DNA of 64,000 nucleotides from positions 124,001-188,000 of the forward strand of contig NZ_JABBGA010000003.1 in assembly GCF_012927165.1 (NCBI RefSeq), in the 5' to 3' direction. The notes under the pieces were generated by a model. The model was given only the letters and a program-made list of their open reading frames with translations. It was not told where the DNA came from and did not search any database. Position 1 is the stretch's first letter. Each line of letters begins with the position of its first letter. Position numbers and translations under genes: made by a program. The stretch is from Zoogloea dura. Its GTDB lineage: Bacteria > Pseudomonadota > Gammaproteobacteria > Burkholderiales > Rhodocyclaceae. Shown piece by piece: positions 11,301 to 18,353 of this stretch.

Positions 11301-14300
11301 ATCGGTCGCGGACAGCGTGCCCTGGTCGTTGAACAGCCCCTGGACCAGCTGGAGGCTGGCAGACCCGCCCGCCCTCAGGCTGCCCAGGTTCTCCACGGAA
11401 GCTGCGTTCAGGCGCAGCAGGCCGGCGGACTCGATGACGCCATGGTTGCTGACACCGCCGCTCAGATCCAGATCGAGGCTGCCCCCGTACAGCACACCGC
11501 TATTGGCCAGGGACGCCCCGTGGATGACCGCCGAATCGGCGGCGACCAGACCGGTATTGCTGACCCGGCCACCGTCGATACGCAGCACGCCACCGCCGAG
11601 GCTCCCGCTATTCACCAGGTCGCCGCCCAGCTCCACCCGGTCTCCGATCACGCTTCCGGCATTGTCGAGACCACCGGACAGTACGATGCTGGCACCCTCG
11701 ATCCCGCCCCGATTGACCGTTGCGCCCAGCACCTCGACCCCGCCGGCAGAAACCTGTCCTGTCGCCTCATTCGTCAGGCGGCCATCCACCCGCAGCGTCT
11801 GACCCGCCAGCAAGCCGGTATTGGCGAGGGTGCCGCCGCTGAAACCGAGGGTGCCTCCGGTGGCGAGGACCGCACCGTCCGTCTCGAAACGCGGACTGTC
11901 GATGCGCACGCCAGCCCCGCCGACGATCGCTCCCAGCGCCCCCAGCCGGACGGACTCACGGGCCGCCAGGCTGATGTCGCCATTGGCGAAGACACCGCCG
12001 GCCCGGGACTCGTCAAAGACAAGGCGGTCAGCCCGGATGGAGACCCTGCCCAGGCTCTCGAGGCGCCCTTCGCTGACAAAGACGCCCGCGGTATCCAGGA
12101 CGAAATCGGTGTTGGCATGCAGCAGCCCGTAGTGGGCGATCAGCCCATCCGAGCTGCCCAGGGTCAGGGGGCCGTAGAAGAACGCGTCCCCGCCGAGGAC
12201 GAGGCCCCGCGCGCCGCTCAGGGTCGCCGCCCCGCCCACCGCAAGGGCTCCATCGAAACGGATCGGGCCCGCCGTGGAACGGACCTCAAGATCGCCCGCC
12301 AGCCCCGTACCGCCCCCAAAACGGATCATCCCCGGCGCCACCGCGGTGACGCTGCCGGCGCCCGCCAGAGGGCCGCCGATGTCGATGCCACCCTGCCCGC
12401 TGGCAAGGCTCACGGGGCCACCGGCCTTCACGGCACCCGCCACCACGATGCCATCCCGCGCATCGGCGTCGAGGGCTGCGTTGGACCCGAGAGCCCCGCC
12501 CACCGACAGCGCACCATCACTCACCGTGACATTCAGCGGCCCGTTGGCGAGGAGGTCGCCGCCGATGTCCACACCCGTACGGGCCTGAACTGTGAGCGCA
12601 TCGCCCGCACCAACATTGCGCATGGAGACGCTGCCACCACTGACATCAAGCCGGCCTGCGGCGACCACGTCCCGCGCCGAGACACGCGCACCGGCCAAGC
12701 GCACGCCGCCACCGGCAGACACATCACTGTCCAGCTTCAGCGCCTGCGCCGCTTGCAGGCTTACATCCCCGCCCCCCAGCAGCAGCCCTGTGATCTGTAT
12801 GTCGCGGGCCGCAGTGATGCTCACATCGCCACCAGCCTGCAGCTCGCCGCTCACAACGCCACCCTGCCTGCTGGTCAGTGCGAGCTTGCCGCCGGCGGAC
12901 ACCGCAGCGGTCGTGATGCCGTCCCGGGCGCTCAAGGCTGCATCACTGCCGGCCACCAGCGTGCTGCCCAGGCTTAGCGCGCCGCCGCGGGCCTCCAGGC
13001 CGACCCGGCCTCCCGCACCGCTCTCGGCAAGGGCCATGCGCCCGCCGGCGACGAGGTTCAGGTCGCCATTGGCCACCACCCGCCCTTCGCTGAGCAGGTC
13101 TCCCGCTGTCTCGATGCGCAGGTCGCCGCCGGCCTCGACCTTCCGGGGCAAGGCGACACTGCCTGCAACAATGCTGGCATCACCCAGCACGGCCACGTCA
13201 CCGCCAAACACGGCACGGCCCGCGGCCAGGTCGAGGGCACCGGCCGTGACCGCACCGGAGATGTCCACCGACCCGCCGGCCTGCAGGCTCGCACCGCCAC
13301 CCACGCTGATCCGCCCGCCGGCCAGGATGTCGGAGCCGGCGTCCACGCTGAGCTTGCCGCCGACATTCACATCGCCTCCAAAGCCGACGGATGCACCCGC
13401 GACCAGCCGGGTGTTGCCTGTGACGGTCACTGCTCCCGGCGCCACCAGGTCACCCGACACGGCCAGTGCCAGGTTGCCCTGGACCTGGAAATCGCCCCGC
13501 CCGTCGCCGAGGCTCAGCTCACGGGCGCGGATCTGCGTGTCGGTGGCCGCCACGCCGGCCGTCAGGCGCACCCGGTCCGCGTCGAGGCTCAGGCTGCCAC
13601 CCGCAGCAAGGGGGGCTGCAACATCCAGCGTGTCGCCCGCCACCAGGTTCGCGTCGCCGGAAACCCGGGCCGGGCCCTGCAGGGCCAGCTGGCCGCCGGC
13701 CCGCGCCGAGAGGTCACCACCGGCCTCGGTCGCGCCCTGGAGGCTGAGGTTGCCGGCGGCATCCAGCGTGATGGACTGCTGTGCATGCAGGTCGCCCAGG
13801 CTCAGATCACCGGCGCTCCGGGCCAGCAGGCCCCGGCTGTCTGCCAGCAGAGGGCCGGCGAGCCGCACCCCGGCCCCCTGCTCGGTGGATACGATGCGGA
13901 TCTGGCTGCTGCTCATGGCCCCGAAGGCCGTGCCGTCGATAGCGTAGGCCCGCGCCGCGGCCGGGCCCGCCTGGACGGGTGCGATGTTGTCGAACTGGCC
14001 ATCCTGCTCGGCCACACGCCCCGCCCCCGCCAGCAGGCTGATGCCGGCGAGCTCCGGGTTAAGGTAGTGGGCCCGCACGGGGCCATCCAGGTGGATGCCC
14101 ACGGCGATCAGGTCGACCTTGCCGACCGTGCCTTCGAGCCCCCGCCCCTCAATGCTCAGCTCGCCACCCGCCACGTCGAAGGCCAGCCCGGACGCCTCGG
14201 CAAGGGGCACCGGACTGCCGCCAGCCCCCAGCCAGACGGGCGTACCGGTGGAGAGCATGAAGCGCGGGCTGTTCAAGGTGCCGCAGCCGGCGCAGCTCAC

Positions 14301-14768
14301 CCCATGGGGGTTGGCCACGATGACGGTGGCCGGCGCACCGAAGACCTCCAGCGTACCCGCCAGGCGTGAGGTGGCCCCGGGCGCCACGACCTCGTTGACG
14401 ATCACACTGGCCGGCGCGCCCCCCGCGAGATTGGGGTTGGCCTCGACACTGCCGCCAAGGAAAGTGGTACCGCCACGGGTGCTGTTGTTGAGGACCGCCC
14501 CTTCAGCCTCGACATCGAAGCGCTGGAAGCGGTTGTAGGACGTCCCGGCCGCATTGGGCCGGGTGATGTCGATGGCCGGCACACCGGTGCTGGTCTGTCC
14601 GACTCCGGGGCGGAAGGCGATGGGTCCGTTGGGATCGGCGATGGGCGCGCCGTAGGCGCCCCCCGGCAGGATGCAGCCCGACCCGAACACCACCAGCAGG
14701 ATGCGGGCAGTCAGCCTGCGCCAGCGGGAGCAGCTCGGCAGGTCGGTCGCGAGGTCGGCAGGGTGCAT
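2385..14768 (-). CDS. Giant two-partner-secreted filamentous haemagglutinin / CdiA-like exoprotein with hydrolase-like C-terminus
   Basis: A 4,127-residue TpsA exoprotein. The ATG at 14768 is chosen because GGAG lies 9 nt upstream and a signal peptide follows (basic RWRRLTAR, hydrophobic ILLVVFG, cleavage near AYGA). An in-frame start at 14834 would add 22 residues. Residues ~40-270 form the TPS secretion domain, with NPNL at ~110 and NPHG at ~152 followed by a CAGC pair. About 2,500 residues of degenerate FHA-type beta-helix repeats (AGGDLSL-like) follow, then haemagglutinin-repeat blocks, a CdiA-like pre-C-terminal segment (SVEQTVSELNRDTG), and a final ~250-residue domain with LGHSRGT. Candidate triad: Ser3986, Asp4047, His4076. 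I see no VENN motif. The 3' quarter (below ~5800) is AT-richer. No TpsB partner is nearby. Predicted roles are adhesion or contact-dependent competition. Confidence 0.9.
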   Translation of the reverse strand: MHPADLATDLPSCSRWRRLTARILLVVFGSGCILPGGAYGAPIADPNGPIAFRPGVGQTSTGVPAIDITRPNAAGTSYNRFQRFDVEAEGAVLNNSTRGGTTFLGGSVEANPNLAGGAPASVIVNEVVAPGATSRLAGTLEVFGAPATVIVANPHGVSCAGCGTLNSPRFMLSTGTPVWLGAGGSPVPLAEASGLAFDVAGGELSIEGRGLEGTVGKVDLIAVGIHLDGPVRAHYLNPELAGISLLAGAGRVAEQDGQFDNIAPVQAGPAAARAYAIDGTAFGAMSSSQIRIVSTEQGAGVRLAGPLLADSRGLLARSAGDLSLGDLHAQQSITLDAAGNLSLQGATEAGGDLSARAGGQLALQGPARVSGDANLVAGDTLDVAAPLAAGGSLSLDADRVRLTAGVAATDTQIRARELSLGDGRGDFQVQGNLALAVSGDLVAPGAVTVTGNTRLVAGASVGFGGDVNVGGKLSVDAGSDILAGGRISVGGGASLQAGGSVDISGAVTAGALDLAAGRAVFGGDVAVLGDASIVAGSVALPRKVEAGGDLRIETAGDLLSEGRVVANGDLNLVAGGRMALAESGAGGRVGLEARGGALSLGSTLVAGSDAALSARDGITTAAVSAGGKLALTSRQGGVVSGELQAGGDVSITAARDIQITGLLLGGGDVSLQAAQALKLDSDVSAGGGVRLAGARVSARDVVAAGRLDVSGGSVSMRNVGAGDALTVQARTGVDIGGDLLANGPLNVTVSDGALSVGGALGSNAALDADARDGIVVAGAVKAGGPVSLASGQGGIDIGGPLAGAGSVTAVAPGMIRFGGGTGLAGDLEVRSTAGPIRFDGALAVGGAATLSGARGLVLGGDAFFYGPLTLGSSDGLIAHYGLLHANTDFVLDTAGVFVSEGRLESLGRVSIRADRLVFDESRAGGVFANGDISLAARESVRLGALGAIVGGAGVRIDSPRFETDGAVLATGGTLGFSGGTLANTGLLAGQTLRVDGRLTNEATGQVSAGGVEVLGATVNRGGIEGASIVLSGGLDNAGSVIGDRVELGGDLVNSGSLGGGVLRIDGGRVSNTGLVAADSAVIHGASLANSGVLYGGSLDLDLSGGVSNHGVIESAGLLRLNAASVENLGSLRAGGSASLQLVQGLFNDQGTLSATDGLTIVSGASVINRGGLIVAGGDLGVSSARDLDSDGLVAANGRLRLEAGRTLKLARGGAGKDATLIAREGSVGVGSEFVAGGDAVLDGRDGVSTQALAAGGSLVIRSARGGVSSATLVANDPIRVEAAAAVSLAGPVVSDGDVSLSGRGITVSGNLVSAGRLSVDAGSDALLLSAEARADGDIFLSGGQISAAGVQSASRVSVQAGSAGLENTGKLIGNRAVDVVSGGGVSQEGVLASLGKVTLVAGQDVRLLGDVASGDSLDVRTGGNLVAEGAWRAAGTVDVRAAASLTAARDVMAGGAISLASEKGALLIGGTVVSNDAVTLKSGADLSVGGLQGGLNNAAAVSVDAAGDITAGQVRAGGDYRVRGGRDYQVAGETVVVGQLDLAAGRDVVQAGAVSVGGDALVRAGGALTQGDTRVFGAAALSSGGSQRYTGELVAGGGLALQAGAGVEVAGSVLSPARVGIEAGTGALTIAGDLRSGGALKVAADRLVGVGGETLAVGDAQLVSRQADVRLAGPVTAVGALSLAAAGDVRLASDVLVGGALDARASTGSVVFAEALEAGGAASFAAGQDLVFLGNTRFHGPLSANSVGRSLESRGSLLVDGDLRLDIAGDFVSEGLLQSVGGIRIRARNIQANQTGSGGMVANGDIELSAREQGSIGAGGSVLSSGGSVLLSANRFENAGDVIPGGARFVFSGGSLANLGRITAGQVDIAGSLDNRGTLYSDAVAVSGYTTNSGTLAGSTLAFDGGLLNTGRIAGVDVAASGLISNTGEITGDRVRLLGPDVYNYGVVSAGHLGIETVQLGNLGTLSAGSLDAYAAGVFTNSGRVVVEGDARITAVGGFVNQVTESSRCVTPEVCTPSSGTPPPRAPDPDKDFRFVQSPAVLAVGGSLSLSGGEVDNQGVIQARRIDINLGNAALSNTRSENDVLTEGNFGSTTPTINTGVIAAEDGITITAGSFANTGGRLATGGDLNVNVTGRLTSVAGEREGLAPVMQARDVTLRGAEVVTEGLVQARRELTVNARTGSVTNRATLVADDSLTVKAATTLDNSTGGALLATRSVSLQAGNGIQNAGLIYGNGAAAERISIDAGSGAFSNAASGTVLAGSTLEIKATSYSNSGTVASRGDARLDTPSLVLQPARNPLVALGTLRLDVAGLEVGVGEVWVSPAVNTVWSGVLVNTGNVLLGGNAYGVVDNLATGNRTVAGEPNLSNGSYLLLGMPTLGGAYLESHSDVGQRASFVVNGYFEGSLRNQASDAKVAGRFDYTAENLPQTLLWANASGQTEATDALSLARLDATGGPTAITLRSPEAGTIKADALSLSGVDLTIVAGVDSSADQAALAAARDNRVPALMMAGVRGLVAGLGLAPQGDPGIHIMTPSTTAGSGAAVVAPGRPLQVTAESITRSMLSGAGLADLSRTAIAAREAPSDETGVLVPAQPGNSASPQAWVNVDPAAPQVPAGGGTSSPTPDPTPGQTLPATEAARYGLAFPDWGSFSTPAGGLAANNLELVLSGNLTNRGVLEVSDQLLIKSEGRIDNFGAAIKAGGALGLFGASLDNRNGRIEAASLALSVDGELNNIRGQILVDKDAAIYAGGDLINDSGRIEAGSLAVSVAGDLFNRTLYAVDQKDTTTRSHTDYDSFFGATTTTDSDTTVVQRADQRAGIQARDGDLDLNVGKNLTSTGADLSASGDLTGRVGGKIDIQALSIENSRTQTHTVANERTYTYNNGETEITGLTASGSQVSTQIERDIQHQDARLQAGGKLDLESGGSTFILGADLKSGGETRIVAGGHLVVGSVQNSTHTESRKVTQTDGAAFLPGLVTRSGEQLKLTHRDSATGGVLESGGVLAMEAQGNISVSGGKLTGAHGVDIRSAQEISLDTLQSRTLEQQQVGRSALVRDASNNQGVEIDAGDGELVIAGGGDVKLVGANLKTQGRAVLLGSNVSIAAATDSMATLTEEHRKRYDHKKLTYDETLSGATLSAEQGVIIAAFGDKEDQGDILLKGAVVNGGQGQTSLSAKRDVLVGSEHTEHNNFEETYTAKSGFLSSKSTHTKEQGQSSLAQGSAVLGDTVVLDAGRDISIIGSGMNELKDDQGNVLVANSGVVSLNGTVLQAKGDVSILADAHDASGSSSRQTRKSGLFAGGGKLTLGSSEVSSIKSQSSTQAVGSTIASLQGSVTISAGGAYNQVGSEVLAPVGDVNVNAKRIDVVEARELEATQFELRMRQSGISLGVSSPVIEAARTTQQMSQVISRTDDSRTQALAGAAALLSSYSAYGTVSAGQSRANAGLADQVGGVQINISLGTSRSQVTQSQKSDSASSARVAAGGNVSLIATGGAADSDITVRSSEVSAGQVLRIKADDQISLGAAADTQEDRGSSKSSSASVGVGISWGGAQNGISFQASASQAKGNSEGSSTRYINTHVRGGQEVELDSGGNTVLKGAVVEAPRIVGNVAGDLSVESLQDSASYSSQNSSAGIGVSVCVPPICAGASTASVSLSKSQVTSNYVNVGEQSAIKAGDDGFQIHVGGNTDLKGGAIVSTEKAVLDEKNVLVSGTITTGDLSNHSSVEASSSGITLSSDMFTQGKYGLSKGLVINGLNQASEDRASEGATRAVVSEAQITISDSAGQRALSGKSVEQTVSELNRDTGASQQSVPMYDGRRVLTEVEDRRVAQQAAIKQFTTFTDDAYRVMFKEQPRFYKVTCPAGENCTAKPEMVKAELIVGKPEEVQAELAKASPGSVLAVNGILNPLDRASQLAMQNAAPVNGQKPSEVYLMHYVPANTALGELMIAGYEKTLAPVAGYTNQDYAYAEGLRVFGGNVRSGNGSSSGGAVSLGHSRGTIVQMNANAILADQGVTIPSLSMQGVGGAVSAEAYTQSAQKVVGTGNVENIRYAYFKNDPVSVVAGGNPGVLSLSEFWNVLTTSNSAHSCYGTGAAGCQQVQYLTPDAPKGASQNSSSLIQYIGGVTYDGDMNPIKVAD

Positions 14769-14800
14769 CGATCGGATCTCCAGGCAGGTGGGGCCGTACG

Positions 14801-14825
14801 GCTTTAATGCATTTGACATTAAAGC
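14801..14825. promoter_or_regulatory. Perfect inverted repeat upstream of the fhaB-like start
   Basis: GCTTTAATG and CATTAAAGC form 9-bp perfect arms around a 7-nt spacer. The element begins 32 bp upstream of the preferred exoprotein start (14768), in an AT-rich island between high-GC genes. It could be an operator or a 5'-leader hairpin. Confidence 0.45.
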
Positions 14826-14847
14826 AAACCACACCGGCGAAGATAAC

Positions 14848-14863
14848 CTGAATATCCATTCAG
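14848..14863. promoter_or_regulatory. Second inverted repeat in the fhaB/tetR intergenic region
   Basis: CTGAAT and ATTCAG form 6-bp perfect arms around a 4-nt spacer. With the repeat at 14801-14825 it marks the AT-rich divergent promoter region between the exoprotein and the TetR gene. The bound factor is unknown. Confidence 0.3.
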
Positions 14864-14951
14864 ACTATCCAATACACATAATGTTGCAAGAACGGCCTAG
14901 TCCATTCGACCAGGACGCCCCATTTCGGGTAGCAATCTATTGACCGGATTA

Positions 14952-14985
14952 AGTCAACCGACTAATTTAATTCAGTCATCTGACT
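14952..14985. promoter_or_regulatory. Tandem palindromic operator, probably for the adjacent TetR/CerR regulator
   Basis: Two related dyads lie 37-70 bp upstream of the tetR start: AGTCAACCGACT (14952-14963) and AGTCATCTGACT (14974-14985). Both have AGTC...GACT arms. Their centres are 22 bp apart, about two helical turns, as is typical for a pair of TetR dimers bound on the same face. This suggests autoregulation of the regulator/efflux operon. Confidence 0.55.
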
Positions 14986-15021
14986 TAGATCCTTACCGCA
15001 TAAGGATGGCATCCCGTATTC

Positions 15022-15735
15022 ATGAGCACCCAGGCAAACAACAACTCTTCCCACACGCCAGTCCGTGCCGACGGCACCCTGGCCCGCAAGCGCCTGCTCG
15101 ACACGGCCCTGCGTCTCTTCGCCGAGAAGGGGTACCAGAAGACGTCCACGCGCGAGATCGCCGACCAGGCGGGGGTCAACCTCGGCGCCATCAGCTACTA
15201 CTTCGGCGACAAGCCAGGCCTCTACCGGGCGGCCTTCTGCGAGTCCTGCTGCGATACCACCAACGCACCGGATATCCAGCTGGCCTGCGATTGCGTGCCC
15301 GATCACCGGGCCGCCGGCCTGTCCCCGGCCGAGGCGCTGGGCGTGTTCTTCCGCAACTTCCTGCAGCCCCTCAAGCAGGGCGACCAGGTGCGGCTCTTCA
15401 TGCGCCTGCATTTCCGGGAGCTGGTCGAGCCCAGCGGCGTCCTCGGCAACGAGATGGAGGAAGACATGGCCGCGCTCTTCCGGGCTCTCGCCGGTCTGGT
15501 CGCGGATGCCCTGACGCTGCCTGCCGCCGACCCCGACGCTCTCCGCCTGACCCATGCCGTGATGGGTGTGGCCATCCACTTCTTCGTTGCCCAGGATCTG
15601 GTCGAGCAGACCAGCCCCCAGCTGGTGGCCCGACCGGACGACATCGACACCCTCGCCGACCGCCTCGCCCTGTATGCGGAAGGCATGATCGCGGCCGAAA
15701 CCCACCGCCGCACCCACACCGGGAGTTCCCGATGA
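15022..15735 (+). CDS. TetR-family transcriptional regulator (CerR-type C-terminal domain)
   Basis: A 237-residue TetR repressor. The N-terminal helix-turn-helix spans roughly residues 20-66 (RKRLLDTALRLFAEKGYQ, then TSTREIADQAGVNLGAISYYF), which is the canonical TetR DNA-binding signature. The ligand-binding half carries CerR-like features (a NFLQPLK..DQ.RLFMRLHFRE block and a helical segment with HAVMGVAIHFFVAQ). It heads an operon: its TGA overlaps the ATG of the outer-membrane efflux gene (ATGA at 15732-15735). Paired AGTC...GACT dyads lie just upstream. It most likely represses this efflux operon and is released by a substrate of the pump. The ligand cannot be told from sequence. Confidence 0.92.
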   Translation: MSTQANNNSSHTPVRADGTLARKRLLDTALRLFAEKGYQKTSTREIADQAGVNLGAISYYFGDKPGLYRAAFCESCCDTTNAPDIQLACDCVPDHRAAGLSPAEALGVFFRNFLQPLKQGDQVRLFMRLHFRELVEPSGVLGNEMEEDMAALFRALAGLVADALTLPAADPDALRLTHAVMGVAIHFFVAQDLVEQTSPQLVARPDDIDTLADRLALYAEGMIAAETHRRTHTGSSR

Positions 15736-17198
15736 CCCGCTCCGCCCACCTCCTCCACCTGGCCGCCACCCTCGTCGTATTCGGCAGCCTGCCCGCCTGC
15801 TCCGTGTTGCCGAGGGTCGGCCCCGACTACGCCGCCCCCGCAGTCCAGGCACCGCCAGGCTGGCAGGCACCCCTGCCCCACGACGGCCAGCTCGGCGAGT
15901 TGGGCACCTGGTGGGCCCGCCTGGATGATCCGCTGCTGCCCGATCTGATCAACGCCGCCCAGCGCGAAAGCGCCACCCTGGCCCAGGCCCGGGCCCGCAT
16001 CGCCCAGGCCCGCGCTTCCGCCGTGGCCGCCGGCGTGGCTGGCCTGCCGACCCTGGATGCCAGCCTCGCCGCCAAGCGGGCCGCCTTCACTTTCGGCGCC
16101 CCCACCACCTTCCAGACCACCCGGCAGGCCTCGCTGATGGCCAACTGGGAGATCGACCTGTTCGGCGGCATCGGCCGCCAGCAGGAGGAGGCCGATGCCC
16201 GCCTCGGCGCCAGCCAGGCGCGCTGGCACGACGCCCGGGTGTCGGTGGCAGCCGAGACTGCCGACGCCTACCTGCAGCTGCGCTACCAGGAGCGCCGGGT
16301 CGCCCAGGCCGAGGCCGACGCGGCCTCCCGGGCCGAGACCGCGCGCCTGATCGACACCCTCGGGCGGGCCGGGCTGAGCCCCCCGGCCCAGGTCGCCCTG
16401 GCCCGCGCCAGCGCTGCCGACGGTGCAGCCACCCTCACCGAACTCAAGGCCAGCCGCGATCGCCAGATCAAGGCCCTGGTCGCCCTCACCGCGCTCGACG
16501 AAACCGATCTGCGGCAACGCCTCGCCAAGGCCGCCGGCCGCTTCCCGCAACCCGCCGCCTTCACCGTGGACACCCTGCCGGCCCGCCTGCTCGCCCAGCG
16601 CCCCGATGTGGCCGCCGCCGAACGCGACCTGGCGGCCGCCAATGCCGCCATCGGCGTGGCTGGAGCCGCCCGCTATCCGCGCCTGAGCCTGTCGGGCTTC
16701 ATCACGCCCCTGCGCCTCAACACCAACGGCGACCGCATGTCAGCCACCACCTGGTCGCTCGGGCCGACGCTCTCGATGCCGGTCTTCGACGGTGGCCGCA
16801 TCGGTGCCAACGTGGAATCCGCGCGGGCCACCTACGCCGCGGCAGAATCCGCCTACCGCCAGAGACTGCGCGATGCGGTCAGCGAAGTGGAGCAAGCCCT
16901 GATCCGCCTCGACGCCGCCCGCCAGCGGGAGGCCGACGTGCGTCGCGCCGCCGCCGGCTACCGGGAAGCCTTCACCGCCACCGAAGCCCGCCAGCGCGCC
17001 GGCCTGGCCAGCCTGATGGAGCTGGAGGACGCGCGCCGCACCCTGCTCGCCGCCGACACCAGCCTGTCGGGCTGGGAGCAGGAACGCGCCTCCGCCTGGG
17101 TCGCCCTGTACCGGGCGGCCGGCGGCGGCTGGGCCGCCAGCGACACCGACACTTCCGCCAACCTTCCCCAAGCCGCCCTGCCCGGAGCTGCCCGATGA
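15732..17198 (+). CDS. RND efflux outer membrane lipoprotein (NodT/OprM family)
   Basis: A 488-residue outer-membrane factor. A lipoprotein signal ends in the lipobox LPAC (about residue 21), followed by VGPDYAAPAV, the standard start of mature NodT/OprM proteins. Two long alpha-helical hairpin regions follow, each with alternating coiled-coil and beta segments (WEIDLFGGIGRQQEEADARL and LGPTLSMPVFDGGRIGANV are the family hallmark turns). The product forms a trimeric channel that takes substrates from the MFP/RND complex across the outer membrane. The start overlaps the tetR stop by 4 nt and its own stop overlaps the MFP start by 4 nt, so the operon is translationally coupled. Confidence 0.95.
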   Translation: MTRSAHLLHLAATLVVFGSLPACSVLPRVGPDYAAPAVQAPPGWQAPLPHDGQLGELGTWWARLDDPLLPDLINAAQRESATLAQARARIAQARASAVAAGVAGLPTLDASLAAKRAAFTFGAPTTFQTTRQASLMANWEIDLFGGIGRQQEEADARLGASQARWHDARVSVAAETADAYLQLRYQERRVAQAEADAASRAETARLIDTLGRAGLSPPAQVALARASAADGAATLTELKASRDRQIKALVALTALDETDLRQRLAKAAGRFPQPAAFTVDTLPARLLAQRPDVAAAERDLAAANAAIGVAGAARYPRLSLSGFITPLRLNTNGDRMSATTWSLGPTLSMPVFDGGRIGANVESARATYAAAESAYRQRLRDAVSEVEQALIRLDAARQREADVRRAAAGYREAFTATEARQRAGLASLMELEDARRTLLAADTSLSGWEQERASAWVALYRAAGGGWAASDTDTSANLPQAALPGAAR

Positions 17199-18343
17199 CC
17201 ACCCCCCGCACCTTTCTGCCCGCCCTGCTCTCCCTGCTGCTGCTCGCCGCCTGCTCGTCCGGCGGCGACACCCCGGCCCAGCCTGCCAAACCGGCAGAGC
17301 CCGCCGCCCCCGCCAAGCCCGCCCTGACGGTCACCGTGGTCGGCCCCGAAGAGCGTGAGGTGGATCGCCGCCTGGCCGCCAACGGCAGTGTCGCCGCCTG
17401 GCAGGAAGCCTCCCTCGGCGCAGAATCCGGCGGCCTGCGCCTGACCACCGTTAAGGCCAGCGTGGGCGACCGGGTCAAGCGCGGCGAACTGCTCGCCGAA
17501 TTTGCCGCCGAAGTCCCCCTCGCCGAGCAGGCCCAGGCCCGCGCCAGCCTGGCCGAAGCGGAGGCGACCCTGGCCGAGGCCCGCGCCAATGCCGCCCGGG
17601 CCCGCAGCGTGGACGGCACCGGCGCCCTCAGCCCGCAGCAGTTGCAGCAATACCTCACCGCCGAGACCGCCGCCGATGCCCGCGTCAAAGCCGCCCGGGC
17701 CAGCCTAGACGCCGCCGAGCTGCGCGTCCGGCACACCCGGGTGGTGGCCAGCGACGACGGTGTGATCTCCTTCCGCGCCCCCGTCGCCACCCTCGGCGCG
17801 GTGGTGCCCCAGGGCCAGGAGCTGTACCGCTTGATCCGCCAGTACCGCCTCGAATGGCGGGGCGAGGTGCCTGCCGCCGAGCTGGCCCGGCTCAAGGTCG
17901 GCCAGAAGGTCGTCGTCACCGCCCCCTCCGGCGGCAAGGTGAGCGGCGTGGTGCGTACCATCGCCCCCACCGTGGACAGCCAGACCCGCAACGCCCTGGT
18001 CTACGTGGATCTGCCCGCCAGTGCCGGCAGCGGTGCCGATGCGCCGCTCAAGGCCGGCATGTTCGCCCGCGGCGAGTTCGACCTGGGCAAGGGCCGCGGC
18101 CTGACCCTGCCGCGCCAGGCGGTGGCCATGCGCGACGGCTTCAATTTCATCTTCCTGGTGGGCGCCGACCGGCGCGTGACCCAGACCAAGGTGGAGGTCG
18201 GCTACCGGGACGCCGAGCGGGTCGGGATCAACACCCGCCTGCCGGCCGGGGCCCAGGTGGTGGCCAGCGGCGCCGGCTTCCTGGCCGACGGCGATCTGGT
18301 GCAGGTCGCCACGGCCGGCAGCCCGGCCGCCAAGGCCGAGTGA
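17195..18343 (+). CDS. RND efflux periplasmic adaptor (membrane fusion protein)
   Basis: A 382-residue HlyD/AcrA-type adaptor. It has a lipoprotein signal with lipobox LAAC (Cys20), a Pro/Ala-rich linker (about 24-45), and a lipoyl/barrel-sandwich motif split around an alpha-helical hairpin. The first lipoyl half includes GDRVKRGELLAEF and the second THTRVVASDDGVISFRAPV. The hairpin is Ala-rich (AQARASLAEAEATLAEARANA). A beta-barrel and membrane-proximal domain follow. The protein bridges the inner-membrane RND pump and the outer-membrane channel. It overlaps the upstream gene by 4 nt and is followed after 10 nt by the RND gene. Confidence 0.95.
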   Translation: MTTPRTFLPALLSLLLLAACSSGGDTPAQPAKPAEPAAPAKPALTVTVVGPEEREVDRRLAANGSVAAWQEASLGAESGGLRLTTVKASVGDRVKRGELLAEFAAEVPLAEQAQARASLAEAEATLAEARANAARARSVDGTGALSPQQLQQYLTAETAADARVKAARASLDAAELRVRHTRVVASDDGVISFRAPVATLGAVVPQGQELYRLIRQYRLEWRGEVPAAELARLKVGQKVVVTAPSGGKVSGVVRTIAPTVDSQTRNALVYVDLPASAGSGADAPLKAGMFARGEFDLGKGRGLTLPRQAVAMRDGFNFIFLVGADRRVTQTKVEVGYRDAERVGINTRLPAGAQVVASGAGFLADGDLVQVATAGSPAAKAE

Positions 18344-18353
18344 GCGCCACACC

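Noticed and set aside
8000-14500. Regular repeats resembling a CRISPR or tandem array
   Set aside because: They are in-frame degenerate codon repeats of the haemagglutinin beta-helix, with no constant repeat/spacer structure.
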